Assembly (NCBI GenBank): GCA_028404615.1 | Contig: JAOOBT010000001.1 | Location: forward strand, 198,877-262,876 | Direction of reading: 5' to 3' | DNA: 64,000 nt | Source: Candidatus Pelagibacter sp. | GTDB taxonomy: Bacteria > Pseudomonadota > Alphaproteobacteria > Pelagibacterales > Pelagibacteraceae | Part shown: positions 52,793 through 60,198 of the stretch, piece after piece | Numbering within the stretch: the first letter of the stretch is position 1 | Layout: every line of letters begins with the position of its first letter | Notes under the pieces: generated by a model | Told to the model about the DNA's origin: nothing | Database searches by the model: none | The model's input: the letters and a program-made list of their open reading frames with translations, nothing else | Made by a program: the position numbers and the translations under genes

Positions 52793-53320
52793 ATGAAAAT
52801 TAGTAAATCGTTTAAAATCTATATTCACATAATCCTTCTATATCTGATTAGCCACAATCTTTACGGGGCAGAAGATTTTTCAAAAAATATAGTAATCCAC
52901 GAAAAACCGACTCAAATTAAAGAATTAAAATTCAAAGATTCAGATCTTAATGATGTCGATTTAACTAACAAAAAAGGCAACATCATGATCTTGAATTTCT
53001 GGGCAACCTGGTGTGCTCCATGTAAAAGAGAGATGCCTTCGCTTGAAAAACTAACAAATCAATTTCCACAAGTTAAAGTTTACGCTATTAATATGGAACA
53101 ACCTAACAAGCTAAAAGTTAGAGACTTTTTCAGAAGCATTGGTGTTGCTAGTTTAGATACTTACTATGATCCAAAGTTGAAATTAGTAAAGCAATTCAAA
53201 ATGCGAGGTCTTCCCACAAGTATTTTAATCGATAAAAATGGCAATGAGTTTGGCAGAGTTATCGGCGAAGTTGATTTTGTAAGTGATAATTTTATCAGCT
53301 TAATAAAAAAATATATTTAA
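52793..53320 (+). CDS. TlpA-like exported thioredoxin
   Basis: Thiol-disulfide oxidoreductase of 175 residues with an N-terminal signal segment or anchor (about 8-25). The active site is FWATWCAPCKREMPSLE (Cys74, Cys77) with the cis-Pro in RGLPTSILIDKNG. TlpA family members reduce periplasmic cytochrome c or copper-site cysteines. Sitting next to argH is a common alphaproteobacterial arrangement. Confidence 0.9.
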   Translation: MKISKSFKIYIHIILLYLISHNLYGAEDFSKNIVIHEKPTQIKELKFKDSDLNDVDLTNKKGNIMILNFWATWCAPCKREMPSLEKLTNQFPQVKVYAINMEQPNKLKVRDFFRSIGVASLDTYYDPKLKLVKQFKMRGLPTSILIDKNGNEFGRVIGEVDFVSDNFISLIKKYI

Positions 53321-53517
53321 TTTTTAAAAAAATAAGCCATTAAAACCAAAACTATTATCGCAATAAACTGAAGTAGAACACGCAATTGCATTAATTTGTT
53401 TGAATATTTTTTACTAGTATTACCACCCTTAAATAAAGTATATATACCCATTATTAAAACTATGGCTACAGCACCTAATAAAGTAAATCCTATAAAATTA
53501 AAAAAAAATTCAGACAT
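53317..53517 (-). CDS. HIG1-domain twin transmembrane protein
   Basis: A 66-residue protein with two transmembrane helices flanking a polar loop containing KYSNKLMQLRVLLQFIAI. The SNKLMxLRVxxQ motif is typical of HIG1-domain proteins, which associate with respiratory oxidases in mitochondria and alphaproteobacteria. It overlaps the TlpA-like gene by 4 bp in convergent orientation. Confidence 0.85.
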   Translation of the reverse strand: MSEFFFNFIGFTLLGAVAIVLIMGIYTLFKGGNTSKKYSNKLMQLRVLLQFIAIIVLVLMAYFFKN

Positions 53518-53533
53518 TTAATATTCTACTATC

Positions 53534-54190
53534 ATGACCTATTCATTAAATACAATTGTTTTAGAACCACTTTCTAAAAATAAACCCAAAAACGCCGTAA
53601 TACTTTGCCACGGCTATGGTGGAGATGGTAACGATATCTCAATCCTTGCAAACTATTGGCGAGCTCACTTGCCAGAAACAGTATTTATTTGTCCTGACGC
53701 TCCTGAGAAATGTGTAGCAAGCCCATCTGGTTTTCAATGGTTTGATTTAATGGATCAAACTCCAGAGCAAGTTTTAGCTAAATCGCTTGTCGCAGAAAAC
53801 AAATTGAATAAACTTATTGATGAGGTAAAAAAAAATAATAATTTAAAAGCTAACGAAATTATTATTGGAGGATTTAGCCAAGGTTGTATGATTACTTTAC
53901 AAGCCGGTTTGAAAAGAAAAGATTCAGTGAATTCTGTAATTGGCTATTCTGGTAGAATTATTGACACTGAACATCTTTCAAAAAATATTAATTCTAGACC
54001 AAAAATTATTTTAATGCATGGGGACATAGATCAAGTTGTTTCTATCGACTCATTATTAGAGGCTAAAGACTTTTTTAATAAAAATAACTATGAAATTGAA
54101 ACACAAATTTTTAAAAACTGTGAACATCGTATACCAACAGAAGGGTCAAGTTTGGGCCTTCAATTTATAAAAAAACAATTTAATACTTAA
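53534..54190 (+). CDS. Carboxylesterase / lysophospholipase-like hydrolase
   Basis: Alpha/beta hydrolase of the carboxylesterase/acyl-protein thioesterase type, 218 residues. Oxyanion motif ILCHGYGGDGNDIS near residue 24, nucleophile elbow GGFSQGCMITLQAGL near 116, catalytic Asp in MHGDIDQVVS and His in NCEHRIPTEG. The natural substrate is unknown. Confidence 0.9.
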   Translation: MTYSLNTIVLEPLSKNKPKNAVILCHGYGGDGNDISILANYWRAHLPETVFICPDAPEKCVASPSGFQWFDLMDQTPEQVLAKSLVAENKLNKLIDEVKKNNNLKANEIIIGGFSQGCMITLQAGLKRKDSVNSVIGYSGRIIDTEHLSKNINSRPKIILMHGDIDQVVSIDSLLEAKDFFNKNNYEIETQIFKNCEHRIPTEGSSLGLQFIKKQFNT

Positions 54191-54251
54191 TTTTTTGAGT
54201 GATACATAATTATAACTTGATATAATTTTTTGTATCAGTTAGCTTTGGTGT

Positions 54252-54821
54252 ATGATTATTTCTTCTGTCGATAAAGTACCTCTTGAAAAATGTCCGGCGT
54301 TAGTGCTAAACGCTGACTTTAGACCGCTAAGTTATTACCCACTTTCAATTTGGTGTTGGCAAGATGCAGTTAAATCAGTTTTTTTAGACAGAGTGAGCAT
54401 TGTTTCTAACTATAAAAGAAAAATAAGAAGTCCTTCATTTGAAATGAATTTACCAAGTGTGATCGCGCTTAAAAATTTTATTCAACCTTCAAAAAATCCA
54501 AACTTTACAAGATTTAATGTTTTTTTAAGAGATAAGTTTGCTTGCCAATATTGTGGGGACACAAAAGATTTGACCTTTGATCATTTGTTGCCGAAGTCTA
54601 GAGGGGGATTAACAGATTGGAACAATGTTGTAACAGCTTGTTCAAGTTGTAATGTTAAAAAAGGCGGAAAGCTTTATAGAGACTGTGATCTAAAATTAGC
54701 TAATAAACCTTACGCACCGACAGTCGAAGATTTACATCGCAACGGTAGACATTTTCCACCAAACTTTCTTCATGAAAGTTGGATGGATTATCTATATTGG
54801 GATATCGAGTTAGAACCTTAA
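54252..54821 (+). CDS. HNH endonuclease-like protein
   Basis: A 189-residue protein with the zinc-bound HNH fold: ACQYCGDTKDLTFDHLLPKS, then NNVVTACSSCNVKKGG. The N-terminal ALVLNADFRPLSYYPLSIW and the C-terminal ESWMDYLYWDIELEP are shared by a chromosomal family widespread in alphaproteobacteria, so it is probably a housekeeping protein and not a mobile nuclease. The exact function is unknown. It ends one base before convergent coq7. Confidence 0.85.
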   Translation: MIISSVDKVPLEKCPALVLNADFRPLSYYPLSIWCWQDAVKSVFLDRVSIVSNYKRKIRSPSFEMNLPSVIALKNFIQPSKNPNFTRFNVFLRDKFACQYCGDTKDLTFDHLLPKSRGGLTDWNNVVTACSSCNVKKGGKLYRDCDLKLANKPYAPTVEDLHRNGRHFPPNFLHESWMDYLYWDIELEP

Positions 54822-55355
54822 TTAGACTTTTTCTGAAATCGTAATAGCTATTCTTGATGAAGTTTTAATGATTTTATCTAAGACTCCGTATAATCCTTTT
54901 TTTGTTGCTCCATTATCATACGCTATGTCTTTATGATCTAATTCGTCCTGCCTAAATTTCATAATTTTCTTTTTTAACTCTTCTTCATCTTTTCCAAGTT
55001 TATAAGTTTGATCTTTATAGTGACCATCAATTACCTCTTCAACTGATGCAGTACAAAGCATGGCTGCTTTTTCTCCTAACATTGCTGTTCCAAAACCAAG
55101 AGTTACACCCATCAAATCCCAGAGAGGTAAAAGTTTTGTAGGTTTTATATTTCTTTTTTTAATTTCGTTATCAAAATATTCGTAGTGCTCTTTTTCATGT
55201 TCTTTCATTTCCTCTATTTTCTTTTTTAAAAATTCATCTTGTTTGAACGTTTTAAGAGCTAGAAGTTGTCCTTCATATATTTTTATAGCCCCACGTTCAC
55301 CAGCATGGTCAACTCTTATAATCTCTTCTAAAGTTTTCTTGTTAGTTTTTTCCAT
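54822..55355 (-). CDS. coq7: Demethoxyubiquinone hydroxylase
   Basis: Di-iron monooxygenase of ubiquinone synthesis, 177 residues. Metal ligands are in IRVDHAGERGAIKIYEGQ, MKEHEKEHYEYF, VEEVIDGHY and DELDHKDIAYDNGATK. It starts within the end of the dsbB gene (14-bp overlap). Its presence implies aerobic ubiquinone synthesis. Confidence 0.94.
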   Translation of the reverse strand: MEKTNKKTLEEIIRVDHAGERGAIKIYEGQLLALKTFKQDEFLKKKIEEMKEHEKEHYEYFDNEIKKRNIKPTKLLPLWDLMGVTLGFGTAMLGEKAAMLCTASVEEVIDGHYKDQTYKLGKDEEELKKKIMKFRQDELDHKDIAYDNGATKKGLYGVLDKIIKTSSRIAITISEKV

Positions 55356-55821
55356 AATTTTTAATAACTTTTATTATAATACCACTAAGTATTAATGAGA
55401 TAACTGTATTTATTGTAGCAAGTGAAAGCCCTAAAATTCTAAAAGTTACATCTTTACAGCTCACTATCTCTGTTTTTTTAAGCTGATTTAGAAGTTCTTC
55501 TTTATTTAAGGGTCGGCTATTGCCTAAATCGCAAACTAAAGACTCACTAAAAAAACCTTGTTCTATACCAAAATGATAAAAAGAAACAACAGCACCAAAA
55601 ATAAAGAATATTAAAATGAGGCTAGAAATTATTTTTTGATACTTATTCATAATAAAGACAAGTGAAATAAGAATTATCGCTGCAATATAGGGAATTCTCT
55701 GAATTATACACAAATTACATGGTTTATGACCAAGCACATATTGTATGAAGTAAGCTATTGAAAGCGAGAGTATACTAAAGGCTAAAATACCATTGAGTAA
55801 TAGCTTGTTATTTAAAATCAT
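55342..55821 (-). CDS. dsbB: Disulfide bond formation protein DsbB
   Basis: Inner-membrane quinone reductase that reoxidises DsbA, 159 residues with four helices. The first cysteine pair is KPCNLCIIQRIPY and the second pair lies in the loop ESLVCDLGNS and EIVSCKDVTFRILG, which matches short-loop alphaproteobacterial DsbB proteins. It overlaps the upstream gene by 4 bp. Confidence 0.88.
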   Translation of the reverse strand: MILNNKLLLNGILAFSILSLSIAYFIQYVLGHKPCNLCIIQRIPYIAAIILISLVFIMNKYQKIISSLILIFFIFGAVVSFYHFGIEQGFFSESLVCDLGNSRPLNKEELLNQLKKTEIVSCKDVTFRILGLSLATINTVISLILSGIIIKVIKNYGKN

Positions 55822-56417
55822 TTAACGAAGATTATGTATAAGACAGCTGCTAAAATTACAATAAATATTCCAGTTAAAGTAAACCATAACGCACCTTTCT
55901 TTTCGATAAATTCACCAAATTTTTTACCAAAAAGATAAGTAAAGTAAGAAACTATTAAAAATCTCAAACCTCTTGTAAAAAGACATATGAAAAAGAAAAC
56001 GGCGAGATTAAATCCAATAACTCCGCTTGTAATTGTGAACACTTTAAAGGGAAGAGGAGTGAAACCAGCTAAAAACATTATACCCAGCCAAGCTAAAAAG
56101 CCGCCTCTTGTAGACATCTTATCTTGAATTTGAAAAACTTTTTCCTCATATCCATAAAACTCGATAATAACCATCGAAGCATCTAAAAAAAACACACCTA
56201 ACATGTAACCAAACAATCCACCTAAAACTGAACCTACAGTAGCAATTAAAAATATTTTTAAATAATCTTCTCTTTTGGCTACGACCATAGGCACGATCAT
56301 TAAATCTGGTGGAACAGGGAAAAAGAAACTTTCAATGAATGCTACAAAGCCAAGTAAAGGCTTAGAAAATTTATGCCTAGCAAGTTCTACACATCTGTCG
56401 TATAATTTTTTCAACAT
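55818..56417 (-). CDS. VTT-domain (DedA/YqaA-type) membrane protein
   Basis: Membrane protein of about 199 residues with four to five helices. Signs: FVAFIESFFFPVPPDLMIVP, ATVGSVLGGLFGYMLGVFF and AGFTPLPFKVFTITSGVIGF, the re-entrant-loop and Arg/Gly pattern of VTT/DedA proteins, which probably flip polyprenyl lipids or phospholipids. I prefer ATG 56417 (MLKKLYDRCV). Its start codon then overlaps that of a divergent small gene (CATG at 56415-56418). Confidence 0.8.
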   Translation of the reverse strand: MLKKLYDRCVELARHKFSKPLLGFVAFIESFFFPVPPDLMIVPMVVAKREDYLKIFLIATVGSVLGGLFGYMLGVFFLDASMVIIEFYGYEEKVFQIQDKMSTRGGFLAWLGIMFLAGFTPLPFKVFTITSGVIGFNLAVFFFICLFTRGLRFLIVSYFTYLFGKKFGEFIEKKGALWFTLTGIFIVILAAVLYIIFVK

Positions 56418-56601
56418 GAATTTAAAATGCACAATTCTAAGATACCTCGCAAGTTTAATTTTATCGACAGTTGTGATCTACGCTATCGTAATAGTTGCGG
56501 GAATGTTTGGTGCAGATTATGGTTTTTCTCCAGGTGATACGTTTATCATTTGGATTTTAATGGCTATTCTTATCAATCAAAGTGTTACTTGGAATAAATA
56601 G
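56416..56601 (+). CDS. Small two-helix membrane protein, unknown function
   Basis: A 61-residue protein with two hydrophobic helices, IVIVAGMFGADYGFSPGDTF between them, ending SVTWNK. The ATG at 56416 overlaps the divergent VTT-domain start; a longer in-frame start at 56275 would be antisense to that gene and is rejected. It ends 4 bp before the next gene. Family unknown; the compact spacing supports it. Confidence 0.58.
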   Translation: MNLKCTILRYLASLILSTVVIYAIVIVAGMFGADYGFSPGDTFIIWILMAILINQSVTWNK

Positions 56602-56605
56602 TTTC

Positions 56606-57628
56606 ATGAGCAACCCTGTAGACATAAAAATTGCTCATGTAAATAAAATCGAAAATATAAGCAATAGTATAGACAAAGATAAAGTTCATGAAGTTTTTCA
56701 GCGCAACATCAATGAAAAATTGAAGTCATTTTATAGACTGCAACAAGACTGGGTAAATCGTGCATACAAGAATTTTAATGATTTTGATACATATTTAATT
56801 TTAATGTATTTAATGAATAAAGTTTACGTTAATTATTCAGATCGATTTCATTATATGTCAATGGAAGCCTTTTATAGCCAGGACAAAGTAGGCATTGAAA
56901 AATTAAACTTAATTGAGATATCGAAAGATCTTAATATTCCAAAAGAAACAATAAGACGTAAAGTTAACTATCTGCAACATAATGAAATTATCATTAGGTC
57001 TGGAAAATCAATCTTTTTACATTCCAAAGGATTGGAAATTCAAAAACCTATGAGTACTATTGAAAACTTGTCCGGATTATTATCCAAAACTTCAAGCTAC
57101 TTATCCGCTGAAGATTGGTTTGGTCAACCATTAGAAAAAGAGGATATAAAAAAATTTATTATAGAGCACTTTACTGTAAGTTGGGAGTATTGGTATAGAT
57201 TTCAAATACCTTATCTAGTAAGACATAGAACTTTTTTTGGAGATTTAGAGTCTTGGAACGTATGGGGTTCAATCGGTTTAGTTCAAATTAGAGATTTAAT
57301 AGAGTCTATTGAAAGTGATGTAACAAGAAAACCTGAAACTTATGGGGATTTCTTTTTAGCTACTCTTAAACATAAATCCAAACGAGGCATTAATGCTTCC
57401 TCTATTTCAGATATATCAGCCATACCAAGGGCAACTGTAATTCGAAAACTAAAGACTTTAGAAAAAAATAAGCAAATAATAAGAAATAAAAAACTTGAAT
57501 ATTCTATTGGAAATAATAAAGAACATATGAAAGCAATAGGACAAAACTACAAAACCACTCAAAGAGCATTTAGTGAATATTGTGCTACGATGTTCAACTT
57601 AATGAAATTTTCAAAATTTAGTATTTAA
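56606..57628 (+). CDS. Double winged-helix putative regulator
   Basis: A 340-residue soluble protein. Two helix-turn-helix segments are visible: ISKDLNIPKETIRRKVNYLQ near residue 105 and ISDISAIPRATVIRKLKTLE near residue 275, each followed by a short wing. The middle contains tryptophan-rich SWEYWYRFQIPYLVRHRTF. It resembles winged-helix transcription regulators but I cannot name the family or signal. It precedes the BASS-type transporter gene by 17 bp and may control it. Confidence 0.65.
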   Translation: MSNPVDIKIAHVNKIENISNSIDKDKVHEVFQRNINEKLKSFYRLQQDWVNRAYKNFNDFDTYLILMYLMNKVYVNYSDRFHYMSMEAFYSQDKVGIEKLNLIEISKDLNIPKETIRRKVNYLQHNEIIIRSGKSIFLHSKGLEIQKPMSTIENLSGLLSKTSSYLSAEDWFGQPLEKEDIKKFIIEHFTVSWEYWYRFQIPYLVRHRTFFGDLESWNVWGSIGLVQIRDLIESIESDVTRKPETYGDFFLATLKHKSKRGINASSISDISAIPRATVIRKLKTLEKNKQIIRNKKLEYSIGNNKEHMKAIGQNYKTTQRAFSEYCATMFNLMKFSKFSI

Positions 57629-57645
57629 AATTATTCAAAAAAATT

Positions 57646-58491
57646 ATGGAAATAGCAAAAACAATAGCACCAGTATGTTTAGCCATAATAATGTTCGGAT
57701 TAGGTCTTGGTCTAACCGTAGCAGACTTTAAAAGAGTAATTACTATCCCTAAAGATTTTTTCATAGGTTTTTTGGGTCAAGTAATAATACTACCAATTAT
57801 CGCTTTTATATTAATTCATATTATTTCAATACCACCAGAAATAGCTCTAGGTGTGATGATTATTGCAGCAGCTCCAGGAGGAGTAACATCAAATATATTA
57901 ACTAAATTTGCTAATGGAGATGTTGCACTATCTGTAACGTTAACTGCAGTAGTGAGTTTAATATCTGTAATAACAGTACCTTTAATTGTCTACAATTCAG
58001 CAAGCTTTTTAGGTTTTGAAATAACTAAAGAAATTTCCATGCTTAACATTGCTGCTAAAATGTTTTTTGTAGTAACAGTTCCTGTAATTTTTGGCATGAT
58101 TGTAAGAAGTTTAATGACGGATTTTATTATATCTAAAACTCTCTTAATACAGAGATTGTCGGTAATTTTATTTCTAATTGTCTTTATTTCTATTTGGGTT
58201 GAAGAATGGGATAGAATTATTAGCTTTATTACAAGAGCAGGTTTAGTGGCTTTCATTTTAAACATTACAATGATTTTTATAGGCTACTACATGGCAAAAT
58301 TTTTAGCTTCAGGAATAGAACAAAGAAAATGTATTTCACTTGAATGTGGTTTACAAAATGGAACTTTAGCTGTTTTTGTAGCCACACAATTGTGGGATGA
58401 TATTGTGTTTATGGTACCAACAGCAGCATATGCACTAATTATGTTCGTGACCTCAATTATTTTTGTTCTCATAGTAAGAAAAATAAATTAG
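57646..58491 (+). CDS. Bile acid:sodium symporter (BASS) family transporter
   Basis: Membrane protein of 281 residues with about nine helices. VCLAIIMFGLGLGLTVADFK at the N terminus, AAAPGGVTSNILTKFANGDV near residue 80, and ECGLQNGTLAVFVATQLWDD near residue 230 are the two crossover motifs of the BASS fold. Members import organic acids with Na+. The substrate cannot be inferred. It ends 15 bp before the host tRNA-Leu. Confidence 0.88.
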   Translation: MEIAKTIAPVCLAIIMFGLGLGLTVADFKRVITIPKDFFIGFLGQVIILPIIAFILIHIISIPPEIALGVMIIAAAPGGVTSNILTKFANGDVALSVTLTAVVSLISVITVPLIVYNSASFLGFEITKEISMLNIAAKMFFVVTVPVIFGMIVRSLMTDFIISKTLLIQRLSVILFLIVFISIWVEEWDRIISFITRAGLVAFILNITMIFIGYYMAKFLASGIEQRKCISLECGLQNGTLAVFVATQLWDDIVFMVPTAAYALIMFVTSIIFVLIVRKIN

Positions 58492-58506
58492 ATTATTTCA
58501 AAAAAT

Positions 58507-58545
58507 GGGCGAATGGTGGAACTGGTAGACGCGCCGGACTCAAAA
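58507..58545 (+). pseudogene. tRNA-Leu(CAA), 5' half (disrupted by insertion)
   Basis: GGGCGAA acceptor strand, TG, D-arm GTGGAACTGGTAGACGC, anticodon-stem CCGGA and loop CTCAAAA (anticodon CAA at 58541-58543). The sequence then departs into the element (CTTGTCAAT). No anticodon-stem partner, variable arm, T-arm or acceptor 3' strand follows for the rest of the left flank. Joined to 63585-63632 it forms a perfect 87-nt class II tRNA-Leu. Confidence 0.93.
58538..58545 (+). repeat. attL core ACTCAAAA
   Basis: The only sequence shared with the other junction (63577-63584). It spans the last base of the anticodon stem and the anticodon loop, a common site of tyrosine-recombinase crossover. Confidence 0.8.
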
Positions 58546-58573
58546 CTTGTCAATCTGTTCAAATTAGTCAAAT

Positions 58574-58587
58574 AAGGTCTAGGTTTT
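58574..58587 (+). repeat. Direct repeat AAGGTCTAGGTTTT (left copy)
   Basis: Matches AAGGACTAGGTTTT at 60131-60144 at 13 of 14 positions. Both copies lie near a tRNA anticodon-loop core and near clusters of the TCTWACACAA decamer. Confidence 0.5.
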
Positions 58588-58602
58588 AGTCATTTACTCA
58601 TA

Positions 58603-58623
58603 TCTTACACAAGTCTTACACAA
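58603..58623 (+). repeat. Paired decamer TCTTACACAA, left end
   Basis: Two identical decamers (58603-58612, 58614-58623) one base apart. The same pair with one change occurs at the right end in the same orientation (20 of 21 bases), and two inverted copies lie inside. Arm-type integrase binding sites are the likely role. Confidence 0.65.
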
Positions 58624-58651
58624 TTCTATAACATCGGTTATCAAATTGTGT
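58618..58651 (+). promoter_or_regulatory. Symmetric dyad ahead of the integrase gene
   Basis: ACACAATT-CT-ATAAC-ATCG-GTTAT-CA-AATTGTGT: two 8-bp arms and two 5-bp inner arms with equal spacers. It ends 16 bp before the integrase ATG. Its left arm overlaps the decamer pair and its right half (TTGTGTTATA) is a 9/10 inverted decamer. Probable operator or autoregulatory recombinase site. Confidence 0.55.
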
Positions 58652-58667
58652 TATAATTTCGGTAAAT

Positions 58668-59930
58668 ATGGGTAATAAAGTACATCATTTTAAAGACAAT
58701 AAACTTCACATTTACATTAGAACAGACAAGTACAATGGCAAAATCAAGTCTGATAATTGGGTTGGTCGTACTTTTATTCAAGGCAAACAAAAGATTATTA
58801 GTTCTAAAACTAAAAACTTTAAGAAGGCAAAAGATTATCTGTTCAAATGGTATGATGATTTACAATTTCAAAAGAAACATAATATTCAAATACACACAAG
58901 TTCGGTTAAAGACTTGTATCAGCAGTTCTTAACATCTAAAGACAAATCAACTGACATAGAGGGTCTTACAAAGAAGTGGTACAAAGACAGATGGAATATG
59001 ATTGAGAAGTGTAAAGAGTTTATGAATTTAAAAGTAGAAACTATGGAAGCAGTTGATGTCAAAGACACTTATATTAAATGGCGATTTAATAGAGCAAAAG
59101 CACAATCAAAAGTATTAAGAGGTAAAACACTATCTGGCGATTTAGTAGCAATTCAAGGTTTCATTACTTGGTGTGTTGAGAAGAAGATAAGAAAAGACAA
59201 AATCATCAATATCAAAAAAATACTATCTAGGAAATTAAGAAGTCAAAGAACATTAAGAATTGGTTTGTCTAAAGAACAATATACTCACTTACAAGCAGTC
59301 TCTAGGAAGAGATATCAAAATGGTCGTACTTTAAGGATTAGATTTGAGAGGGAAAGATTACATCAATTTATCATTTTTATGGTCGGTACAGGATTAAGAG
59401 TAGATGAATGTCTTAATCTACATTTTGAAGATGTAGAATTAGTAGATAGGCAAAAATCTAAACGAATAATTGAACAAGAAATCAGACTTGTAGATGACAA
59501 GAGATATTACTTAAAAATTTACTTACGAAAAAGTAAGACTAATAAAGAGAGAGAAGTTAAGTCTGTTTCATCGGCATATTTCGCATACAAAAGACTTATC
59601 AATTTATACAAAACAACAGGTCTAGGTAAATTGTCAGGTAATATCTGGAATGTTAATACTTTTAGACACGGACTTAACTCACTACTTGAAGAGGCAAATT
59701 TAAAGACAATTAAAAAAGGTGACAGAACATTAACAATAGATAGTAAATCTTTTAGAAATACTTTTATTCAGTTTATGTTAGATAAAGGGGTCACTTCACA
59801 AGCAATAGCAAAAAATTGTGGTACTTCTACTACAATGATTGACAAGTTCTACACAGCAAATACAGCATTAGAAACAGCATTAGATAGTTGGTTAACTACT
59901 GGACGAGATAAAATAAAAGCAGTATCTTAA
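58668..59930 (+). CDS. int: Tyrosine recombinase (integrase)
   Basis: Phage-type integrase of 420 residues, with an N-terminal arm-binding part, a core-binding domain and a C-terminal catalytic domain. Box I Arg244 lies in GTGLRVDECLNLHFED, box II Arg363 in SKSFRNTFIQFML, and the nucleophile is probably Tyr395 in TTMIDKFYTA. The two catalytic His positions are not His here (SKSFRN, CGTS), a divergence also seen in other marine integrases. It is next to the left junction, as is usual for integrases, and presumably catalyses exchange at ACTCAAAA. Confidence 0.9.
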   Translation: MGNKVHHFKDNKLHIYIRTDKYNGKIKSDNWVGRTFIQGKQKIISSKTKNFKKAKDYLFKWYDDLQFQKKHNIQIHTSSVKDLYQQFLTSKDKSTDIEGLTKKWYKDRWNMIEKCKEFMNLKVETMEAVDVKDTYIKWRFNRAKAQSKVLRGKTLSGDLVAIQGFITWCVEKKIRKDKIINIKKILSRKLRSQRTLRIGLSKEQYTHLQAVSRKRYQNGRTLRIRFERERLHQFIIFMVGTGLRVDECLNLHFEDVELVDRQKSKRIIEQEIRLVDDKRYYLKIYLRKSKTNKEREVKSVSSAYFAYKRLINLYKTTGLGKLSGNIWNVNTFRHGLNSLLEEANLKTIKKGDRTLTIDSKSFRNTFIQFMLDKGVTSQAIAKNCGTSTTMIDKFYTANTALETALDSWLTTGRDKIKAVS

Positions 59931-59952
59931 TTTTTTTTTAAAAAAACATTAT

Positions 59953-60036
59953 GCGAGTGTGCTGGAATTGGTATACAGGGCAGTCTCAAAAATTGCTGTT
60001 CGCAAGGACATATGAGTTCAAGTCTCATCACTCGCA
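59953..60036 (+). tRNA. Element-borne tRNA-Leu(CAA)
   Basis: Perfect acceptor GCGAGTG/CACTCGC, D-stem CTG/CAG with GGAATTGGTATA, anticodon stem GCAGT/ATTGC around loop CTCAAAA (CAA at 59987-59989), long variable arm TGTTC-GCAA-GGACA, T-stem ATGAG/CTCAT with TTCAAGT, and discriminator A60036. It is a class II leucine tRNA. Unlike the host gene, CCA is not encoded (CAC follows), and outside the anticodon loop its body differs strongly from the host tRNA, so it did not come from the host gene by recent duplication. Confidence 0.93.
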
Positions 60037-60068
60037 CACTCTCTAAAATCACTAAATCGTTCATTTTC

Positions 60069-60105
60069 TTGTGTTAGATATAATCGTCTATTGGATTGTG
60101 TAAGA
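60069..60105 (-). repeat. Two inverted decamers, middle of element
   Basis: TTGTGTTAGA (60069-60078) and TTGTGTAAGA (60096-60105) are reverse complements of TCTAACACAA and TCTTACACAA. They are 27 bp apart, start to start, between the element tRNA and the serine recombinase. Confidence 0.6.
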
Positions 60106-60130
60106 GTATCAACATAAGCAAATGGTTGAA

Positions 60131-60144
60131 AAGGACTAGGTTTT
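60131..60144 (+). repeat. Direct repeat AAGGACTAGGTTTT (middle copy)
   Basis: 13 of 14 bases match 58574-58587. With the inverted decamers and the tRNA anticodon-loop core upstream, this region resembles a second attachment-site module. Confidence 0.45.
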
Positions 60145-60153
60145 TGTTAGCGT

Positions 60154-60179
60154 TTTCATTGTGATGTATCTCAATGAAA
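60154..60179 (+). promoter_or_regulatory. Dyad upstream of the serine recombinase
   Basis: TTTCATTG (60154-60161) and CAATGAAA (60172-60179), with inner GA/TC pairing. It lies 19 bp before the ATG and just before a strong AAGGAG ribosome site at 60187-60192. Possible operator. Confidence 0.5.
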
Positions 60180-60198
60180 TAAACGAAAGGAGTTTTTT

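Noticed and set aside
56275..56415. N-terminal extension of the small membrane protein
   Set aside because: It lies antisense within the VTT-domain gene and has no membrane or family signal.
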